This document shows, piece by piece, positions 59,658 to 64,000 of a stretch of 64,000 nt of DNA. Source of the stretch: an uncultured Bacteroidales bacterium (lineage in GTDB: Bacteria > Bacteroidota > Bacteroidia > Bacteroidales > Bacteroidaceae); contig CADCLN010000007.1 in the NCBI GenBank assembly GCA_902802265.1, positions 1-64,000 on the forward strand, read 5' to 3'. A program made the position numbers and the translations under genes. Each line of letters begins with the position of its first letter. The first letter of the stretch is position 1. Under the pieces are notes generated by a model that saw only the letters and a list, made by a program, of their open reading frames with translations, was not told where the DNA came from and searched no databases.

Positions 59658-62600
59658 ATGAAAACAAGAATTTTCATCAGCCGTCTGCTGCTCTGTCTGT
59701 TCTGCCTCTTTCCTCGAAGTGTGACGGCACAGCAGCTGACGCAATTTGAATACTGGTTCGACGGTGACTTTGCCGGTCGCACAGCTGTAGCATTGAGCGG
59801 CAGCTATGATGCCACCACGAAGGATGTGGCAACCGACCAGCTGTCTGCCGGCTTCCATAAACTCTACCTGCGTGCGAAGCGGAGCGACGGCATGTATTCT
59901 GCCATCAACACGTCGCATTTCTTCAAGTTGCCTACAGGACAGACGAATGGTTTGCTGGAATATTGGTTCGACGACAACTACGGCCAGCGTAAGACCTTTA
60001 CTCTTTCTGCGACCAACGGAACGGAACAGGACTTTGAGCTGAATCTGTCCGATTTTCAGCAAGGACTACACACCCTTAAAATGCGCGTGTCAGCACCCCT
60101 AAAGGGGCTGAGTGCCATCTATTCGGCCACAGTCCTGAAGGTTTCCTTCAACACGGTTGACCGTCTGGAATACTGGCTCGACGATGACTTCGCCGGTCGC
60201 AAGACTCTTACAGGCACAGCAGCATCCCAGGGCACGCTCTTCCTGGAAGACCTCGACTTCAGCAACCTGTCCACAGGTGTACATCGCCTCAGCTGTCGTG
60301 CCCTCAACGAAGGCTGCACCACGGCTACCCCCATCACCTCTGCTTTGGTATTGGTACACCGAGGCACGGGCAAAACGCTGGAATACTGGTTCGACAACGA
60401 CCGCAGCCATGTTTACACCCTTGCCGGCAAAGAACTGGATAGCCAGATTGCCTTTGCGGGCAACCTTGTGCTCGACGGCGTTGCGCCAGGCCACCACCGT
60501 CTCTATTGCCGCACGGTCAGCAGCGACGGCACGACGCATGGTGCCATTACCTCCGAACCCATCATTGTGCACTCTCGCTACAATGTGGATGGCACACAGG
60601 AGAAGGTGGTGCAGTATGCCTTCTCGGTGGATAACGAAGAACGCGTGGTGCGCAACGTGCTGCATCCCAGCTACGAGATAGACCTGCCCTATACGTATGA
60701 TGCCAGCCATCTATCCGTTGGCGACCACACGCTGAAGGCTACGTTCTGGAACAGCCTCGGTGCCGCAACCACCGAAGTGTGGCCCTTCAACGTGGCAAAG
60801 GTGGAAAGACCAGAGATTGCCTTGACAGCTACGGAGAAGGACGGACTGGTTACGCTGCAGTTCAACTCCGTGCCCAACGATGTGCGCTACCGCGTGTGGC
60901 GCAAAGCGGGGGAAGACGAATGGCGCAAGGTGGTCTCAATCCAATCGTCTTATCCCAATGCAGTCCAGTTTGTTGACAACCCCGTTGCAGGAACTTACGC
61001 CTATCGTATTCAGGCGGCTTACCTCGACGCGAATGGGGAAAATCAGAAATTCTATTCCAACGAAGCGACCGTCAGCGTGACGGCCAGTCAGGAATCTACC
61101 GCCAAGCTGGGCGGCATCGTCGGGCGCATCCTTTTCGATGGCGAACAGACGGCAATGGTTCCCATGAACCTGGCTCTGGATGTGAAGTTTAGTGACGGTG
61201 TGACCGTCCGTGCCCAGTCCAACGGTATGTTCCGTCGCGACGGCATCCCTGTGGGCACGACGCTGAGCATGACCATCGACAACAATGCCTACTACACCTT
61301 CGACCGTCCCACCGTGACGGTGAGCGAAGAGTCGCGCAACGAACTCTGTGCCATTCGTGCTACGAGCGTGAGCGAAAAGCCCGTGCAGCCAGAAAACATT
61401 GGCTACGAACTGGTCATCACCTCGCCCATCACAGGCATTCCGCAGGCGTTCAACTTCACCGTGAAGAACGAGTCGGGCAGTGTATGGACGGGTAATATTG
61501 ACCTGATTGCCATTCGGAAGAAAGACGACAAGGGCAAGGGCATCACTTATGCTGCCACCGATTCATACTACAAGGTGGGCACGTATGCTATCCGCAATCT
61601 GGAACGTGGCAAGTCGCAGGATGTCAGCATCCAGTTGACAGACTTCCCCTCCATCAAAGAGAACACGCCATTCCTTTTCTATATTGTTTCGGAAAGCAAT
61701 CGGGCAAAGGGCTCTTATGTTCCCCTGCAAAGCAGCCATGCCGATGTTACGAACCCGAAGGAGTTGCTGATGGCGGCCAACACTCAGCAAGACCCCGACT
61801 ATAGTGAGTTTATCGTGGACGAAGTGGATGCGTGCATCGCCGAGATTCTTTCTACCATGAAGACCATGGACAAGATTGGCGGTCCTTTGTCGGCAGCCAT
61901 TGCAGAGGCGTCGGATGCTATTTCCAGATATGAACGCGACAAAGATGTCGAAGGGCTGTTTGGCAACCTGCCCGACCTGTTGAAGATGTTCAGCCACGAC
62001 CTGAAAGCAGCTATCAAGGACGTGAAGGATGTCACCGACGCGGTGGGCAAAGTGAAGAAGTTCTACGACACGATGAATGCTTTCAAGGACTTCCAAAGCG
62101 CTGACGACTTTACGAAGTTCATGACGCTCTCGAAGCTCGTCTTTGAATATTCAGGTCTTCCTTTTGCCCAGATTTACTCCACTTATTTTGAAGTGGCCAA
62201 GGTCTGTGTTGACAAGATTATGGCATACCAGAAGCAACTCTACGAGATAGAACGCAGCAACAGTTTCTACGAAGATTACATTGTCTTCAAGATACAGGTT
62301 GCAAAGAAGGATGCCTGGTACAGACCAGAATGGTCGGCACTGCCGTGGATGTATTTCCGTGGTTCGGATGTGGCCTCGCAAATCAGGAACGTGAACATTC
62401 ATTTGTGCTCTTATCACAGTGTTGTCACTGGCAATAATGGTGTCTGGGCACATGGCACTTACGAACCGGATTTTGCTGCCAGCGAATACAATGCAGCCGT
62501 GCTGAGGCGAGTTAGCCGTAGCGGACAGAACTTCATGGAACCCACTCAGCGTTTCTGGGCAGAAATCGAATGGAAGAATGGTCGCAAGAGTGTTGTGCCC

Positions 62601-62732
62601 TTGCTCTACGACGACATTGTGGATATAGGCGGAAGCCGTGCCAAGCCTGTCATCACAGTGACGTTCCAGTCGGAATCGTCCAGTGTTGACAGCATGGCCG
62701 ATATTATTTACTTAAAACCCAAGGAACAGTGA
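59658..62732 (+). CDS. Large secreted protein with repeated EYWFD modules
   Basis: A 1024-residue exported protein (signal ending PRSVTA). The first 340 residues are four repeats of about 85-95 residues that each begin EYWFD or EYWLD with DDFAGR or DNYGQR following (positions about 30, 114, 192, 270) and end in HxLxxRxxS. A fibronectin-type domain (about 385-480) and a carboxypeptidase-regulatory-like domain (about 490-560) follow. The C-terminal half is mainly helical (about 710-880) and ends in a beta domain. EYF/EYWxD modules are known from secreted Bacteroidota proteins. Function unknown. The following gene starts immediately after the stop. Confidence 0.75.
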   Translation: MKTRIFISRLLLCLFCLFPRSVTAQQLTQFEYWFDGDFAGRTAVALSGSYDATTKDVATDQLSAGFHKLYLRAKRSDGMYSAINTSHFFKLPTGQTNGLLEYWFDDNYGQRKTFTLSATNGTEQDFELNLSDFQQGLHTLKMRVSAPLKGLSAIYSATVLKVSFNTVDRLEYWLDDDFAGRKTLTGTAASQGTLFLEDLDFSNLSTGVHRLSCRALNEGCTTATPITSALVLVHRGTGKTLEYWFDNDRSHVYTLAGKELDSQIAFAGNLVLDGVAPGHHRLYCRTVSSDGTTHGAITSEPIIVHSRYNVDGTQEKVVQYAFSVDNEERVVRNVLHPSYEIDLPYTYDASHLSVGDHTLKATFWNSLGAATTEVWPFNVAKVERPEIALTATEKDGLVTLQFNSVPNDVRYRVWRKAGEDEWRKVVSIQSSYPNAVQFVDNPVAGTYAYRIQAAYLDANGENQKFYSNEATVSVTASQESTAKLGGIVGRILFDGEQTAMVPMNLALDVKFSDGVTVRAQSNGMFRRDGIPVGTTLSMTIDNNAYYTFDRPTVTVSEESRNELCAIRATSVSEKPVQPENIGYELVITSPITGIPQAFNFTVKNESGSVWTGNIDLIAIRKKDDKGKGITYAATDSYYKVGTYAIRNLERGKSQDVSIQLTDFPSIKENTPFLFYIVSESNRAKGSYVPLQSSHADVTNPKELLMAANTQQDPDYSEFIVDEVDACIAEILSTMKTMDKIGGPLSAAIAEASDAISRYERDKDVEGLFGNLPDLLKMFSHDLKAAIKDVKDVTDAVGKVKKFYDTMNAFKDFQSADDFTKFMTLSKLVFEYSGLPFAQIYSTYFEVAKVCVDKIMAYQKQLYEIERSNSFYEDYIVFKIQVAKKDAWYRPEWSALPWMYFRGSDVASQIRNVNIHLCSYHSVVTGNNGVWAHGTYEPDFAASEYNAAVLRRVSRSGQNFMEPTQRFWAEIEWKNGRKSVVPLLYDDIVDIGGSRAKPVITVTFQSESSSVDSMADIIYLKPKEQ

Positions 62733-62734
62733 TT

Positions 62735-63322
62735 ATGAAAGGATATAGAAGAATTATTTTTTGCGCGGCATGGCTGTTGGTTCAGCTTGCCGGTGCACAG
62801 TCTGTGAAATTCTACTCTCCAGGGTTTGAAGCAGGCGTGAAGTCCCACCTCGGTGTGGACTCAACGGCTACCGTAACCGCCGCCCAGCTCGACACCATCC
62901 GCACGCTCAACCTTTCGGGTTTGGCCATCACGGACATACGCGACGTGGCAAACTTGCCCAATATTCAGAAGCTCAATCTGCGTTACAATGAGATAGACAA
63001 TGTGGAGCCGCTCGTTGCGCTCGATTCCCTGCGCGAGGTGGACCTGAGCCACAACCAGCTGGCGAGCATCCATGTCCTCAGCTTTGCGTGTTCGGAGCGC
63101 ATGACGGTCGATGTGTCGTTCAATGCCATCAGCGACTTCAGCGCCTTCCGCACACTGACTCCCTGCTGCTTCCATCTGGAGGGCGTGGGGCTGCAGAAGC
63201 TGAGGAAGGTGACTGTGGGCGACATTACCGACTTGATAGACCGCTATCTGCAGCCTGGCACGATGGTACAGATCACCGACATCACGACGCTCATTGACCG
63301 CTACCTTCAGCAGGGGCAATAG
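62735..63322 (+). CDS. Secreted leucine-rich-repeat protein with two dockerin-like motifs
   Basis: A 195-residue exported protein (signal ending LVQLAGA). Two to three LRR units (IRTLNLSGLAITDIRDVANL, IQKLNLRYNEIDNVEPLVAL, LREVDLSHNQLASI) are followed by VTVGDITDLIDRYLQPG and VQITDITTLIDRYLQQG, two short repeats that look like the helix half of a dockerin without the DxDxDG loop. The ATG at 62735 gives the signal peptide; a GTG at 62729 overlaps the preceding stop. It is probably translated together with the EYWFD protein. Confidence 0.75.
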   Translation: MKGYRRIIFCAAWLLVQLAGAQSVKFYSPGFEAGVKSHLGVDSTATVTAAQLDTIRTLNLSGLAITDIRDVANLPNIQKLNLRYNEIDNVEPLVALDSLREVDLSHNQLASIHVLSFACSERMTVDVSFNAISDFSAFRTLTPCCFHLEGVGLQKLRKVTVGDITDLIDRYLQPGTMVQITDITTLIDRYLQQGQ

Positions 63323-63359
63323 TTTGAGCAGAACCCGACGCTCATCGTTCTGCGATGAA

Positions 63360-63406
63360 ACAAACAAAGAGGATATGTCCAAACCTGGCACATCCTCTTT
63401 GTTTGT
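63360..63406 (+). terminator. Hairpin terminator after the secreted three-gene locus
   Basis: ACAAACAAAGAGGAT and its exact complement form a 15-bp stem, with extra pairing inside the loop. T-run after it is weak. Confidence 0.6.
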
Positions 63407-63515
63407 ATATATATTATAATGTAGGGGAGAGTTCTTCAAATTCGTATAGAAGAGATTTCCCTATAAGAAGCAAGCCTGTGAAAGATGTAACAATTTTAGT
63501 TCTTCCGCCACCACA

Positions 63516-63650
63516 GTAGCACTGCATTGCCACTGCGGTGGCAAAGTTCTCTCGCTGCGGTAGCAATGCAGTGTCGCTGCGGTGGCAAAGTTCTCCCACG
63601 GCGGTAGCAATGCAGTGCCACGGCAGTGGCAAAGTTCTCCCACGTCAGTG
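63516..63650. repeat. 22-bp modular tandem array, six units
   Basis: Six 22-base units with a constant frame of GT(A/G)GCA at the start and (C/G)G(C/T)(G/A) at the end. Units alternate between a core AAAGTTCTC and a core AATGCAGTG or ACTGCATTG. The same AAAGTTCTC core and 22-bp period occur at 22705-22880. It lies in the 342-base gap 63323-63664, between a convergent gene pair. Confidence 0.9.
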
Positions 63651-63664
63651 TTGCACGTGTGTTT

Positions 63665-64000
63665 TCACTTCAGGTTGCTCCATGCGGGTGGTTCGACGCC
63701 CAAGAGGTTTTTCACGAAGAAGTCGTAGCGTTTGTGCTCGCCGTAGTTTTCGCCCATGGTGTGGTGTGCGCCTGGGATGAGGATGAACTCGAAGTCTTTG
63801 TTGGCTTTGATGAGGGCGTTGACTACCTGGTAGGTGCTGCTGGGGTCAACGTTGTCGTCCATTTCGCCGACAACGAGCATGAGTTTGCCCTGCAGGTTGC
63901 CGGCATGGGTCACGTTGGAGCAGTCGGTGTAGCTCTGGTCAACGGGGTAGCCCATCCACTGTTCGTTCCACCAGATTTTGTCCATGCGGTTGTCGTGACA
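63665..64000 (-). CDS. S9-family peptidase, C-terminal part (cut by window edge)
   Basis: The C-terminal 111 residues of a prolyl oligopeptidase-type (S9) serine peptidase. Visible are the [18 protein letters not shown] region, the catalytic Asp in [11 protein letters not shown] and the catalytic His in PGAHHTMGE. The Ser lies beyond the edge. Homologues (dipeptidyl-peptidase IV-like) are periplasmic and cleave peptides after proline or alanine. The reading frame stays open to base 64000. Confidence 0.85.
   Translation of the reverse strand, partial: CHDNRMDKIWWNEQWMGYPVDQSYTDCSNVTHAGNLQGKLMLVVGEMDDNVDPSSTYQVVNALIKANKDFEFILIPGAHHTMGENYGEHKRYDFFVKNLLGVEPPAWSNLK

Noticed and set aside
63414..63643. 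Open frames across the 63516-63650 array
   Set aside because: Same repeat-driven reading frames as at 22705; no independent support for coding.

Overview
The window is bacterial chromosome from a member of the Bacteroidota, most likely Prevotellaceae (Prevotella/Segatella-like). Four things point there. (1) Most intergenic starts carry the Bacteroidota sigma -7 signal in the form TTACCTTTGC, TAACTTTGC or TATTTTTGC, with weak or no Shine-Dalgarno sequence. (2) Families largely confined to the phylum are present: DUF4251 and DUF4831 lipoprotein/secreted proteins, DUF4332, the HU-related long DNA-binding protein, a stand-alone AICAR formyltransferase, and the Bacteroidota hpt-adk-obgE-pgeF gene order. 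(3) Secreted proteins end in short dockerin-like (DITxLIxxYL) or Prevotella-type (WYTISG...KGLYI..GKK) tails. (4) Core genes and polysaccharide-degrading genes are mixed. Nothing looks like a phage, conjugative element or insertion sequence; no tRNA, rRNA or CRISPR array was seen.

Layout. 0.1-8.7 kb: yifB, a thioredoxin-fold peroxidase/threonine aldolase pair, a DUF4251 lipoprotein inside a nested inverted-repeat cassette, a secreted M6 metalloprotease, a Dabb protein, a GIY-YIG protein, a decayed gene and YccF. 8.7-22.2 kb: a very large three-module pectin/rhamnogalacturonan enzyme (GH28 + GH105 + a third module), an acidic-tailed protein, AICAR formyltransferase, a secreted phosphatase-fold protein with a GH29 alpha-L-fucosidase, and a dockerin/DUF1566-like secreted protein. 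22.9-32.8 kb: an almost gap-free minus-strand chain running hpt, adk, obgE, pgeF, phoH and then, through ATGA overlaps, an L-fucose catabolic set (aldo/keto reductase, lactonase-type amidohydrolase, FucP, zinc alcohol dehydrogenase, a nucleotidylyltransferase/GHMP-kinase fusion, a mutarotase). 33.4-49.7 kb: NAD(P)H-hydrate repair, DUF4831, AraC regulator with a UxaA-type dehydratase, NudC, GH25 lysozyme, UPF1-like helicase, TPR protein, substrate-binding lipoprotein, pgk, M18 aminopeptidase, a 52-residue membrane protein and a CbbX-like AAA ATPase. 50.3-58.3 kb: DUF4332 + HU-like protein, DUF3109, a PIN toxin-antitoxin pair, EamA transporter, GxxExxY protein, PAP2-MATE-truA operon, orphan HicB-like protein. 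58.4-63.3 kb: a candidate structured RNA followed by three secreted proteins (beta-helix, repeated EYWFD modules, LRR-dockerin). The right edge cuts an S9 peptidase.

How the genes fit together. The fucosidase, fucose permease, mutarotase, dehydrogenase, lactonase and UxaA-type dehydratase together resemble the non-phosphorylative fucose route known from the Campylobacter jejuni fucose locus, with an aldo/keto reductase in place of its SDR. The pectinase, protease and secreted modular proteins suggest a gut or rumen polysaccharide and host-glycan degrader.

The most unusual property of the window is its intergenic DNA. Short tandem arrays with unit lengths of 7, 9, 21 and 22 bp recur at many loci, often as inverted pairs around a gene. 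In one case (the 7-bp TGGTAAA array) they sit at a fixed distance upstream of the promoter -7 element. I see these as several dispersed, low-copy repeat families that have been little described; the functional reading is inference.
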